Shown here piece after piece: positions 34,512 to 44,315 of a stretch of 64,000 bases of DNA. The DNA is from Ramlibacter pallidus (GTDB lineage Bacteria > Pseudomonadota > Gammaproteobacteria > Burkholderiales > Burkholderiaceae_C): assembly GCF_015070875.1 (NCBI RefSeq), contig NZ_JADDIV010000001.1:124001-188000 (forward strand), read 5' to 3'. The notes under the pieces are model-generated. The model was not told the DNA's origin. It saw only the letters and a list, made by a program, of their open reading frames with translations, and ran no database searches. The number at the start of each line of letters is the position of its first letter. The first letter of the stretch is position 1. The position numbers and the translations under genes are program-made.

Positions 34512-35100
34512 GACCGGGCTCCTGCAAGAGGGCGCGCACCGCCGCCAGGTTGCCGCGCGGCGTACGGCCCTTGGCATCCGGCTTGAGCGCGCCGCGCAGG
34601 TCGTCGTGGTCGTACACCAGCAGGTGCACGCCGATCGGCTCGCCCAGCTCGGGGCTCATGCTGCTGAGGCTGAGGGCTTCCAAATCCTCGCCGGTGAAGC
34701 CGGTCACGGTGCGCGGCGTGTAGTCGACGTTGTGTTCGATCAGGGCGATCTCGGCGGACTTCGGGTCGTCGCAGAACAGCTGCAGGTAGATGTCGGACAG
34801 GCGCGTGGCCGTCCCGTGCCAGACGGCGCCGGCCAGGTAGGGCCGGAATTCGGCCAGCCGCTCCATCCAGGTGAGGGCCAGCTTGCGCAGGGCCGCCAGC
34901 TCCGCCGGCTGCGTGTCGCCGCAGAAGATCTCGATGTACTCGCGGACGGCCTCCTCGAGGCTGTCGTTGTCCGGCAGCGCGGTGCGGGCGTTCAATCCCA
35001 GCTGCTTGACAGCGCGGCGCTTGGCCGGCCCGTACTCCAGGCCTTCCTCCACCACGAGCCGCGCGGCCGTGGCGCAGATCTCCGACTGCAATGCTTCCAT
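34504..35100 (-). CDS. Conserved hypothetical protein next to mpl
   Basis: The product has 198 residues, soluble, mostly helical, without signal peptide or a domain I recognise. It starts MEALQSEICATAARLVVEEG and ends QEPGHG. I recall homologues at this same place (between mpl and a TlpA gene) in Comamonadaceae genomes, usually listed as hypothetical. It is divergent from mpl (132 bp) and overlaps the tlpA start by 8 bp, so the two are probably co-transcribed. Confidence 0.8.
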   Translation of the reverse strand: MEALQSEICATAARLVVEEGLEYGPAKRRAVKQLGLNARTALPDNDSLEEAVREYIEIFCGDTQPAELAALRKLALTWMERLAEFRPYLAGAVWHGTATRLSDIYLQLFCDDPKSAEIALIEHNVDYTPRTVTGFTGEDLEALSLSSMSPELGEPIGVHLLVYDHDDLRGALKPDAKGRTPRGNLAAVRALLQEPGHG

Positions 35101-35232
35101 CGGCCCGATTCTGCATGGCCGCGGCTGCCCCCGTCGCCGGAGCGTGAAATCCGGACAGTCTGGTGGGACGCGTGTCCCCGCCAGCGCGGGATCGCACGGC
35201 CGCGCTTGGCGCTGCCGGGATAATCGCCGCCC

Positions 35233-36615
35233 ATGCACATCCATATCCTCGGCATCTGCGGCACGTTCATGGGAGGCCTGGCCGCACTCGCCCGCGAGGC
35301 CGGCCACAAGGTGACCGGCTGCGACGCCGGCGTCTACCCGCCCATGAGCGACCAGCTGCGCGCGCTCGGCATCGACCTCATCGAAGGCTTCGGCACCGAG
35401 CAGCTCGCGCTGCGACCCGACGTCTGGGTGGTGGGCAACGTCGTCTCGCGCGCCCGGCTGGCCGACGGCACGCCGCGCTTTCCCCTGATGGAAGCGATCC
35501 TCGACCAGGGCCTGCGCTACACGAGCGGGCCGCAATGGCTGGCCGAACACGTGCTGCAGGGCCGCCACGTGCTGGCGGTGGCCGGCACGCACGGGAAGAC
35601 GACCACGACCTCGATGCTCGCCTGGATCCTGGAACACGCCGGCCTGCAACCCGGCTTCCTGGTCGGCGGCGTGCCCCTGAACTTCAGCGTCTCCGCCCGG
35701 CTCGGCAACATGGCGCGGCCTTCGACGCCGTTCGTGATCGAGGCCGACGAATACGACACCGCCTTCTTCGACAAGCGCAGCAAGTTCATCCACTACCGGC
35801 CGCGCACGGCGATCCTGAACAACCTGGAATACGACCACGCGGACATCTTCGACGACCTCGCGGCGATCGAGCGGCAGTTCCACCACCTGGTGCGCACGGT
35901 GCCATCCACCGGCCGGCTGGTCGTGAACGGCCTCGAGGAAAGCCTCGCCCGGGTGCTGCACCAGGGCTGCTGGAGCGAGGTCCGCACCTTCGGTGCCGCG
36001 GTGAGCGACTTCAGCGCCGAAGGCGAGCCGACGCGCTTCGACGTGCTGGAACAGGGCCACCGCGTGGCGCAGGTGGCGTGGGACGTGGGCGGCGTGCACA
36101 ACCAGCTGAACGCACTGGCGGCCATCGCCGCCGCCCAGCACGTCGGCGTGACGCCGGCCGTCGCGGCCACGGCGCTGCGCGAGTTCCGCAACGTCAAGCG
36201 CCGCATGGAAGTGCGCGGCATCGCCAACGGCATCACCGTCTACGACGATTTCGCCCACCACCCGACGGCGATCCGCACCACCATCGACGGGCTGCGCCGC
36301 CAGGTGGGCGCGCAGCGCATCCTGGCGGTGTTCGAGCCCCGCAGCAACACGATGAAGCTCGGGACCATGAAGTCCCAGCTGCCGTGGAGCCTGGAGCAGG
36401 CGGACCTGTCCTTCTGCCATGCGGGCGGCCTGGGCTGGGACCCTTCCGAGGCGCTGGCCCCGATGGGTGCGAAGGCCAGCGTCGCGCAGGACATTGCGCA
36501 GCTGGTGGCGCAGGTGAAGGCGGCGGCCCGCCCCGGCGACCACGTGCTTTGCATGAGCAACGGCGGCTTCGGCGGCTTCCACGCCAAGCTGCTGGAGACG
36601 CTGCAGCCCGGCTAG
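35233..36615 (+). CDS. mpl: UDP-N-acetylmuramate:L-alanyl-gamma-D-glutamyl-meso-diaminopimelate ligase
   Basis: The product has 460 residues and recycles murein tripeptide by ligating it to UDP-MurNAc. The N-terminal Rossmann-like part is HIHILGICGTFMGGLAALA, the ATP P-loop AVAGTHGKTTTTSMLAW and the catalytic region EADEYDTAFFDKRSKF plus NNLEYDHADIF. Conserved C-terminal YDDFAHHPTAI is seen. Length and motifs separate it from MurC. Its TAG stop shares CTAG with the convergent gene. Confidence 0.95.
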   Translation: MHIHILGICGTFMGGLAALAREAGHKVTGCDAGVYPPMSDQLRALGIDLIEGFGTEQLALRPDVWVVGNVVSRARLADGTPRFPLMEAILDQGLRYTSGPQWLAEHVLQGRHVLAVAGTHGKTTTTSMLAWILEHAGLQPGFLVGGVPLNFSVSARLGNMARPSTPFVIEADEYDTAFFDKRSKFIHYRPRTAILNNLEYDHADIFDDLAAIERQFHHLVRTVPSTGRLVVNGLEESLARVLHQGCWSEVRTFGAAVSDFSAEGEPTRFDVLEQGHRVAQVAWDVGGVHNQLNALAAIAAAQHVGVTPAVAATALREFRNVKRRMEVRGIANGITVYDDFAHHPTAIRTTIDGLRRQVGAQRILAVFEPRSNTMKLGTMKSQLPWSLEQADLSFCHAGGLGWDPSEALAPMGAKASVAQDIAQLVAQVKAAARPGDHVLCMSNGGFGGFHAKLLETLQPG

Positions 36616-37649
36616 CCCTTGTAGAAGTCGGGCAGCAGCGGTGCCGGCGCCGTCCTGTCGTAGACGACCGGTCGCTCTTCGGGCGGGCGCGAAGGCTCCA
36701 GCATCGAATAGTTGAAGACGCTCTGGTCGGGCGGACCGGAGTCCCGCCCGCCCGCCCCACGCGCGCCGGCCCCGCTCGCCCGCTTGGGATTCGAGGTGAT
36801 CGAGCCCACGACGTACAGCGCCGAGAGGTAGCGCACGAGCTGCGCCTCGCCGAGGCCGGTGGCCTGCTGCAGCTCCGCGAAGTCCATGCCGGGGCGCTCC
36901 GACAGTTCGCGCATCAACAGCAGGTGCGCATCGCGCAGCTGCCGCTGCGGCAGGCGCGGCGGCCGGCGGAAGTAGAGCTTCTGCTCGCGGTAATGCGGCG
37001 GCAGCAGGTCACGCGCGGTGCGCTGCGCGTATTGCCACATCAGCTGCGAGACGCTGACGCGCGCGAAGTTGGAGGGGATGGAAACGGCGCCGTGGTCGCG
37101 GATCAGCCATCCGGCTTCGGCGAAGTCGGCGCAGGTGGTCCCCGGCATCACCGCCGCGCCGAGGCGCAGGTCCACCACCGCCAGCAGGTCGCCGCCGCGC
37201 AGCACCTCCCAGGAGCCCGCCGCCAGCGTCGGCTGGTGGTCGGCGATGCTCGAAGCCAGCGCGAACTGGGAGACCATGGCCTGCAGCCACTCGGTGAACT
37301 TGTGCAGCACGGCCACGCCCGCCTTGTGCTGGCCGAGGTCGAAGGTCACGGCCGGACGGAATCCCGGCGCCGTCACGGGCAGCGTGAACGCCACGGGCCG
37401 GTCCACGTCGGCCAGGGCCAACTGGACGGAGCGGCCGGACGGCACGGCCGGCTGCACCCGCAGGTGCTGGTTCGGCATGACGACGGTGCGGCTGCCTTCC
37501 AGCCACCACGCGTCGGCATCCGCGAAGGATCCCAGCTGCCACGTGGCGCGTGCGGACGCGGCTGCGGCGGCGATGTCCGCCGCCGCTTTCTGCTGGCCTT
37601 CCGTGTACCCCGCCACGCCCAGGCGCAGCACGGGGATTTCGATCGTCAT
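36612..37649 (-). CDS. Conserved hypothetical protein with C-terminal helix-turn-helix-like segment
   Basis: The product has 345 residues, no signal peptide or membrane helix. The first 190 residues are beta/loop-rich. Residues about 235-295 (MRELSERPGMDFAELQQATG, then QLVRYLSALYVVGSITSNPK) resemble a winged helix. A low-complexity Gly/Ala/Arg stretch and a Pro-rich tail (SRPPEERPVVYDRTAPAPLL) follow. I do not recognise the family. A strong promoter-like sequence lies 40 bp upstream (37689-37717). Its stop shares CTAG with mpl. Confidence 0.8.
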   Translation of the reverse strand: MTIEIPVLRLGVAGYTEGQQKAAADIAAAAASARATWQLGSFADADAWWLEGSRTVVMPNQHLRVQPAVPSGRSVQLALADVDRPVAFTLPVTAPGFRPAVTFDLGQHKAGVAVLHKFTEWLQAMVSQFALASSIADHQPTLAAGSWEVLRGGDLLAVVDLRLGAAVMPGTTCADFAEAGWLIRDHGAVSIPSNFARVSVSQLMWQYAQRTARDLLPPHYREQKLYFRRPPRLPQRQLRDAHLLLMRELSERPGMDFAELQQATGLGEAQLVRYLSALYVVGSITSNPKRASGAGARGAGGRDSGPPDQSVFNYSMLEPSRPPEERPVVYDRTAPAPLLPDFYKG

Positions 37650-37688
37650 CCGTTCCCTCCTCGGGCCCTGCTCGGCCGAGTGGAAACC

Positions 37689-37717
37689 AATATAGCTAGA
37701 TCGTTACTGGATGTAAA
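37689..37717 (-). promoter_or_regulatory. Sigma70-like promoter of the hypothetical gene at 36612-37649
   Basis: On the minus strand TTTACA (37717-37712) and TATATT (37694-37689) are exactly 17 bp apart, 40 bp before the ATG. Matches are 4/6 and 5/6 in an AT-rich island; it begins just past the aroG stop, so this gene need not depend on read-through from aroG. Confidence 0.65.
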
Positions 37718-37723
37718 CTGTTC

Positions 37724-38854
37724 TCATGAACGAAGCCGACGACGTTGCTCGACGGACCGTGACAAAGTTGCCATCAGGTCCAGGGATTCGTCCCATCCGA
37801 TGCACGCATCCGTGATGCTCTTGCCGAATTCCAGGGCTTCCGCGCGGTCCTTGCCGGGCGTGAACTTCTGCGCTCCGCCGACCAGGTGGCTTTCCACCAT
37901 GACGCCGAACACCCGGCGCGAGCCGCCGGCGATCTGGCCGGCGATGTCGCGCGCGACTTCCAGCTGCTTCTCGTGCTGCTTGCTGCTGTTGGCGTGGCTG
38001 CAGTCCACCATCAGGGTGGGCGGCAGCTTCGCGGCTTCGAGCTCGGCGCAGGCTGCTCCGACGCTCGCCGCGTCGTAGTTCGGTGCCTTGCCGCCCCGGA
38101 GGATCACGTGGCAGTCGCGGTTGCCGTGGGTCTGCACGATCGCGACCTGCCCGTTCTTGTGCACGGACAGGAAGTGGTGCGGCCGTGCCGCGGCCTGGAT
38201 GGCGTCGGTGGCGATCTTGATGTTGCCGTCGGTGCCGTTCTTGAAGCCGATGGGCGCCGAGAGGCCCGACGCCAGTTCGCGGTGCACCTGGCTTTCGGTG
38301 GTGCGCGCCCCGATGGCGCCCCAGGAGATCAGGTCGCCGATGTACTGCGGCGAGATCACGTCCAGGAATTCGCTGCCGGCCGGGAGGCCGAGACGGTTGA
38401 TCTCGATGAGCAGCTGGCGCGCGATGCGCAGGCCCTCGTCGATGCGGTAGCTCTCGTCGAGGTAAGGGTCGTTGATCAGACCCTTCCAGCCGACGGTGGT
38501 GCGCGGCTTCTCGAAGTACACCCGCATCACGATCTCCAGGGTGTCGGCGTACTTCGCCCGCACCTCCCTGAGCTTGCGCGCGTAAGCCAGCGCCGCATCG
38601 GGATCGTGGATGGAACACGGCCCGATCACCACCAGCAGGCGGTCGTCGTTGCCGGCCATGATCTCGTGGATGGCGCGCCGGGTCTGGTTGATCAGCCCCT
38701 CCACCGGCGTGCCGCTGATGGGGAAGAACCGGATCAGGTGTTCGGGCGGAGGAAGCACGGTGATGTCCTTGATGCGCTGGTCGTCGGTCTGGCTGGTCTT
38801 GTCGACGGGGTGCGCATACCAGGCATCGCTGGCGTTGCTGGTCTTCGGGCTCAT
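37724..38854 (-). CDS. aroG: 3-deoxy-7-phosphoheptulonate synthase (DAHP synthase, class I)
   Basis: The product has 376 residues and makes DAHP from PEP and erythrose-4-phosphate, the first step of the shikimate pathway. Class I AroFGH motifs are clear: [59 protein letters not shown] and VDCSHANSSKQ. ATG 38854 fits the family N-terminus. A 23-codon aromatic leader peptide and an intrinsic terminator lie between a likely promoter and the start codon, so expression is probably attenuated by aromatic amino acid supply in addition to allosteric control. AroG rather than AroF/H is assigned loosely. Confidence 0.95.
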   Translation of the reverse strand: MSPKTSNASDAWYAHPVDKTSQTDDQRIKDITVLPPPEHLIRFFPISGTPVEGLINQTRRAIHEIMAGNDDRLLVVIGPCSIHDPDAALAYARKLREVRAKYADTLEIVMRVYFEKPRTTVGWKGLINDPYLDESYRIDEGLRIARQLLIEINRLGLPAGSEFLDVISPQYIGDLISWGAIGARTTESQVHRELASGLSAPIGFKNGTDGNIKIATDAIQAAARPHHFLSVHKNGQVAIVQTHGNRDCHVILRGGKAPNYDAASVGAACAELEAAKLPPTLMVDCSHANSSKQHEKQLEVARDIAGQIAGGSRRVFGVMVESHLVGGAQKFTPGKDRAEALEFGKSITDACIGWDESLDLMATLSRSVEQRRRLRS

Positions 38855-38888
38855 GGACGTGCTTTCTCTCGGTTTTGGGGGGCCCAAG

Positions 38889-38919
38889 AAAAAACCGCCG
38901 GGGTTGCCGGCGGTTTTTC
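38889..38919 (-). terminator. Intrinsic terminator in the aroG leader (attenuator)
   Basis: On the minus strand the stem ACCGCCGG-CAACC-CCGGCGGT (38914-38894) is followed directly by a run of six T (to 38889). It stands 35 bp upstream of the aroG start and downstream of the leader peptide. A copy of its 3' arm (CCCCGGCGG) lies in the leader coding region at 38972-38963 and can pair with the 5' arm instead, giving an antiterminator. The + strand also reads as a terminator, with T5. Confidence 0.85.
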
Positions 38920-38949
38920 GAGGATTCTTTGCGTTTGTCGCGGGTACGC

Positions 38950-39021
38950 TCAGATCTCTCTTCCGCCGGGGGCGCTGGAGAACCAAAAGTAGCCAAAGAA
39001 GAAACCGCGGACGGGACGCAT
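38950..39021 (-). CDS. aroG leader peptide, aromatic-rich
   Basis: The 23-residue peptide starts at ATG 39021 and ends at TGA 38952-38950. After six residues it has FFFGYFWF: five Phe, one Tyr and one Trp in eight codons (39003-38980). This is the expected layout of a leader that makes ribosomes stall when charged aromatic tRNAs are scarce. Segment 2 of the attenuator starts 10 bases after the Trp codon. A TTAAAT element lies just upstream (about 39030). The gene is too short for usual ORF callers. Confidence 0.85.
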   Translation of the reverse strand: MRPVRGFFFGYFWFSSAPGGREI

Positions 39022-39080
39022 GGCGGCCAATTTAACACAGGGTGCGCGAAAGGCCAGCGCGGCGCGCGGCAAGCGTTGCG

Positions 39081-39653
39081 CTACCGCCGCAGCTTGTGCC
39101 ACCACTGGCGGACGCGTTCCAGTTGCGGCTCGTCGAGCGAGGCCAGGTGCGACTCCTCCTGCTCCTCGCGCTGCAGCCACTGCTCGTACATGTCCACCAG
39201 CAGCATGCCCTCGCCCATGGTGCGCCAGGCCACCAGCCCGAAGTCGTCGGCCGTGACCATCAGTTCGTCGTCCCACGGACCGGCGTGCAGCAGCCATTGC
39301 CCGATCAGCACGCGGAAGTTGTTCAGCGCCTGCAGGTAGCCCGCGTACTCGTACAGGCCGCGCCAGGCCAGGCCCAGGTCGACGACCAGCGCGCGGTGGT
39401 CGCGCAGCACCGTCAGCATGTCCATCAGCAGTGGCGCGGCATCGTTGCGCTTGCGGCTCAGGCGCAGCGACGCCACGACGGCTTCGGCGTTCAGCGCCAG
39501 GTGCGCCATGCTTTCGGAAAGGATGCGGCTGTCTTCGTCGGCGATCGCGCTGCGCAGGAAATTGCTGATCTCGCCGAAGGTATTGGCGGTCGGCAGGTTG
39601 GTGAACCGGTCGAACGGCACACGCGAGGACGAGGGCGGCAGCGTCGAATGCAT
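39081..39653 (-). CDS. Conserved hypothetical protein
   Basis: The product has about 190 residues from ATG 39653; GTG 39674 would add seven. It is largely helical, soluble, with no recognised domain. Typical stretches are GEISNFLRSAIADEDSRILS and a C-terminal QLERVRQWWHKLRR. It lies between tldD and the aroG leader in the same direction, 60 bp from the leader peptide. I cannot assign a function. Confidence 0.7.
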   Translation of the reverse strand: MHSTLPPSSSRVPFDRFTNLPTANTFGEISNFLRSAIADEDSRILSESMAHLALNAEAVVASLRLSRKRNDAAPLLMDMLTVLRDHRALVVDLGLAWRGLYEYAGYLQALNNFRVLIGQWLLHAGPWDDELMVTADDFGLVAWRTMGEGMLLVDMYEQWLQREEQEESHLASLDEPQLERVRQWWHKLRR

Positions 39654-39781
39654 GGGGGAGCGGAGTATGGCCACGGCCGGGCTGGCCGCGCCAGCCGTCC
39701 GGAGCGCCCAGGTCTCCAGGCGGCGGCCTGGCGGTGCCGAACGGTCGGGCCGGCGGACGGGCGGCGGGGCCGCCCCCGCTC

Positions 39782-41242
39782 TCAGGCCGTGCCGCCGACG
39801 GTCAGGCCGTCGATGCGCAGCGTCGGCTGGCCCACGCCCACGGGCACGCTCTGGCCTTCCTTGCCGCAGGTGCCCACGCCGGTGTCCAGCTTCATGTCGT
39901 TGCCGATCATGCTGACGCGGGTGAGCGCGTCCGGGCCATTGCCGACGATGGTCGCGCCCTTGACCGGGTACTGGATCCGGCCCTTCTCCACCCAGTACGC
40001 CTCGCTGGCGGAGAACACGAACTTGCCGGAGGTGATGTCGACCTGGCCGCCGCCGAAGTTGGTGGCGTACAGGCCCTTGTCGATGCTGGCCACGATCTCC
40101 TCGGGCGAGCGGTCGCCGCCGAGCATGTAGGTGTTGGTCATGCGCGGCATCGGGATGTGCGCATAGCTCTCGCGGCGGCCGTTGCCGGTGGGCGCGACGC
40201 CCATCAGGCGCGCATTCATCGAGTCCTGGATGTAGCCGCGCAGGATGCCGTCCTCGATCAGCACGTTGCGCTGGCTCGGGTTGCCTTCGTCGTCGACGTT
40301 CAGCGACCCGCGGCGGTCCGCGATGGTGCCGTCGTCCAGTACCGTCACGCCCTTGGCCGCCACGCGCTGGCCGATGCGGCCGGAAAACGCGCTGGAGCCC
40401 TTGCGGTTGAAGTCGCCCTCGAGGCCGTGGCCCACGGCTTCGTGCAGCAGGATGCCGGGCCAGCCCGGGCCGAGCACCACGGTCATCTCGCCCGCGGGGG
40501 CCGGACGCGACTCCAGGTTGGTCAGCGCGGACTTGACCGCATCGTCGACGTAGCTCTGCAGTTGTTCGTCCGTGAAGTAGGTCAGGCCGAAGCGGCCTCC
40601 GCCGCCGCCGGAGCCCATCTCGCGGCGGCCGTTCTGCTCGGCGATCACGGTCACGGACAGGCGCACCAGGGGGCGCACGTCGGCGGCCAGCGTGCCGTCG
40701 GCACGGGCGACCAGGACCACGTCGTACTCGCTCGCCAGCCCGGCCATCACCTGCGCCACGCGCGGGTCCTTGGCGCGGGCCATCTGTTCCACCCGGCCCA
40801 GCAGTTCCACCTTGGAGGTGCTGTCGAGCGTGGCGATCGGATCCTGCCCGCCGTACAGCGAGCGGCTGCCGGCCACCGTGGTCGGGGTGACGCCGACGCG
40901 GCCGCCGCGCGCCCCGGAGCCTATCGTGCGCACCGTGCGCGCCGCATCCAGCAGCGACGCCTCGGAGATGTCATCGGAATAGGCGAAGGCCGTCTTCTCG
41001 CCGCTCACCGCCCGCACGCCCACGCCCTGGTCGATGCTGAAGCTGCCCGTCTTCACGATGCCCTCTTCCAGGCTCCAGCCTTCGCTGCGCGTGTACTGGA
41101 AGTACAGGTCGGCGTCGTCCACCCGGTGCGCGCGGATCTCCGCCAGGGCGCGCGTCAGGTGGGTTTCGTCCAGGCCGAAGGGATCGAGCAGGAGCGCGCG
41201 GGCCGTCGCCAGGCGCTCGATGGTGGGTTCGCGGGAGATCAT
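39782..41242 (-). CDS. tldD: TldD, zinc metalloprotease subunit
   Basis: The product has 486 residues. The zinc-binding HExxxH is HEAVGH in GILLHEAVGHGLEGDFNRKG. The GSGGGGGRFGL loop and the C-terminal VGTCGKEGQSVPVGVGQP are characteristic. TldD works with TldE (PmbA) to degrade unfolded peptides and process modified peptides; tldE is not in the window. ATG 41242. A GC-rich spacer with a CCAGGC-GGCG-GCCTGG hairpin (39716-39731) follows it. Confidence 0.95.
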   Translation of the reverse strand: MISREPTIERLATARALLLDPFGLDETHLTRALAEIRAHRVDDADLYFQYTRSEGWSLEEGIVKTGSFSIDQGVGVRAVSGEKTAFAYSDDISEASLLDAARTVRTIGSGARGGRVGVTPTTVAGSRSLYGGQDPIATLDSTSKVELLGRVEQMARAKDPRVAQVMAGLASEYDVVLVARADGTLAADVRPLVRLSVTVIAEQNGRREMGSGGGGGRFGLTYFTDEQLQSYVDDAVKSALTNLESRPAPAGEMTVVLGPGWPGILLHEAVGHGLEGDFNRKGSSAFSGRIGQRVAAKGVTVLDDGTIADRRGSLNVDDEGNPSQRNVLIEDGILRGYIQDSMNARLMGVAPTGNGRRESYAHIPMPRMTNTYMLGGDRSPEEIVASIDKGLYATNFGGGQVDITSGKFVFSASEAYWVEKGRIQYPVKGATIVGNGPDALTRVSMIGNDMKLDTGVGTCGKEGQSVPVGVGQPTLRIDGLTVGGTA

Positions 41243-41285
41243 CGGGCCATTGTAGGCCGCACCCCTTGTCCCCGCGGCCTCGCGG

Positions 41286-43360
<2,075 letters not shown>

Positions 43361-43364
<4 letters not shown>

Positions 43365-44236
43365 CGCACCCCCCGGTACAGGCGCAGCAAGGCGGCGTCG
43401 TCCAGGTCCGCATCGCCGGCGGCGACCGCGCGATTGAAAGCCTCGTGCGCGACGGGCCCCAGCGTGCCTTCGAACCCGGCGGCGCGGGCGGCCTCCAGCG
43501 CCAGGCGGGTGTCCTTCTGCAGCAGGGTGACGTGGGCGCGCGGAGACCAGTCACCGGCGATGGCGCGGCGCATGCGGTCGGAGCCGATCCAGCTCTGGCC
43601 GCTCGACTGCTCGATCACGTCCAGGGTGGGGCCGGCCTGCAGGCCGAGGCGCTCCGCCAGGGCGATCGCTTCGGCGGCCCCCGCGAGGTTGACCGCCGCC
43701 AGCAGGTTGTTGACCAGCTTGGTGCGGGCACCGTCGCCCGGCCGCGTGCCGACGCGGAACAGCTTCGTGCTGAGCGCCTCCAGCAAGGGGCGCTGGGCTT
43801 CGAAGACGTCGTCGGGGCAGGCGATCATCAGGCTCATGCTGCCATCCCGGGCGCGGGCGGGTCCGCCGGACATCGGCGCGTCGATGGCATGCAGGCCGCG
43901 TTCCTGCAGGCGGGCGGCGATCGCCTCGACGTCCGACGGCGCGATGGTGGGGCACAACAACACGGCCGCGCCCGGCCGCAGGGCCGCCGCGCCACCCGAC
44001 GGGCCGAACAGCACGTCGCGCGCCTGCGACGCGTCGACGACACAGAGGATCAGGGCCTGGGCACCGGATGAAGCTTCGGCAGGCGTCGCCGCGGCCCGGG
44101 CGCCCTGCCGCTGCAACGCCTGCACCTTGTCCCGGACGAGGTCGCAGGCCTGCACCGCCCAGCCGCGCTCCAGCAAGTGGGCGGCGATGCCGCCGCCCAT
44201 GTTGCCCACCCCCACGATGCCGACCGTCCTGCCCAT
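43361..44236 (-). CDS. NAD(P)-dependent 3-hydroxyisobutyrate dehydrogenase-like oxidoreductase
   Basis: The product has 291 residues. The Rossmann motif is GIVGVGNMGGGIAAHLL, the substrate loop DAPMSGGPARA and the catalytic Lys is in KLVNNLLAAVNLAGAAEA. The family includes 3-hydroxyisobutyrate, tartronate semialdehyde and L-threonate dehydrogenases. It precedes and overlaps (ATGA) the receiver-cyclase-kinase gene, so the two are translationally coupled. It is divergent from the histidine kinase gene. Substrate unknown. Confidence 0.88.
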
Positions 44237-44315
44237 GGCGGACGATTATGGATGCGCGGAAGACGCAGCTTCCCCGCACATCCCCCATTGAGCAGAGGAC
44301 GCAACTGGGAGCAAC

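Noticed and set aside
35171..35190. GTGTCCCCGCCAGCGCGGG sequence upstream of mpl as another GTCCCCGC-type repeat
   Set aside because: The arms do not pair cleanly and the flanks differ from the three accepted copies; at best a decayed fragment.
35219..35224. GATAAT as a -10 element for mpl
   Set aside because: Only 8 bp before the start codon and no -35 at suitable spacing.
37700..37722. CTGGATGTAAACTG as a LexA/SOS box
   Set aside because: It lacks the CTG-N10-CAG dyad; it simply overlaps the -35 region of the promoter at 37689-37717.
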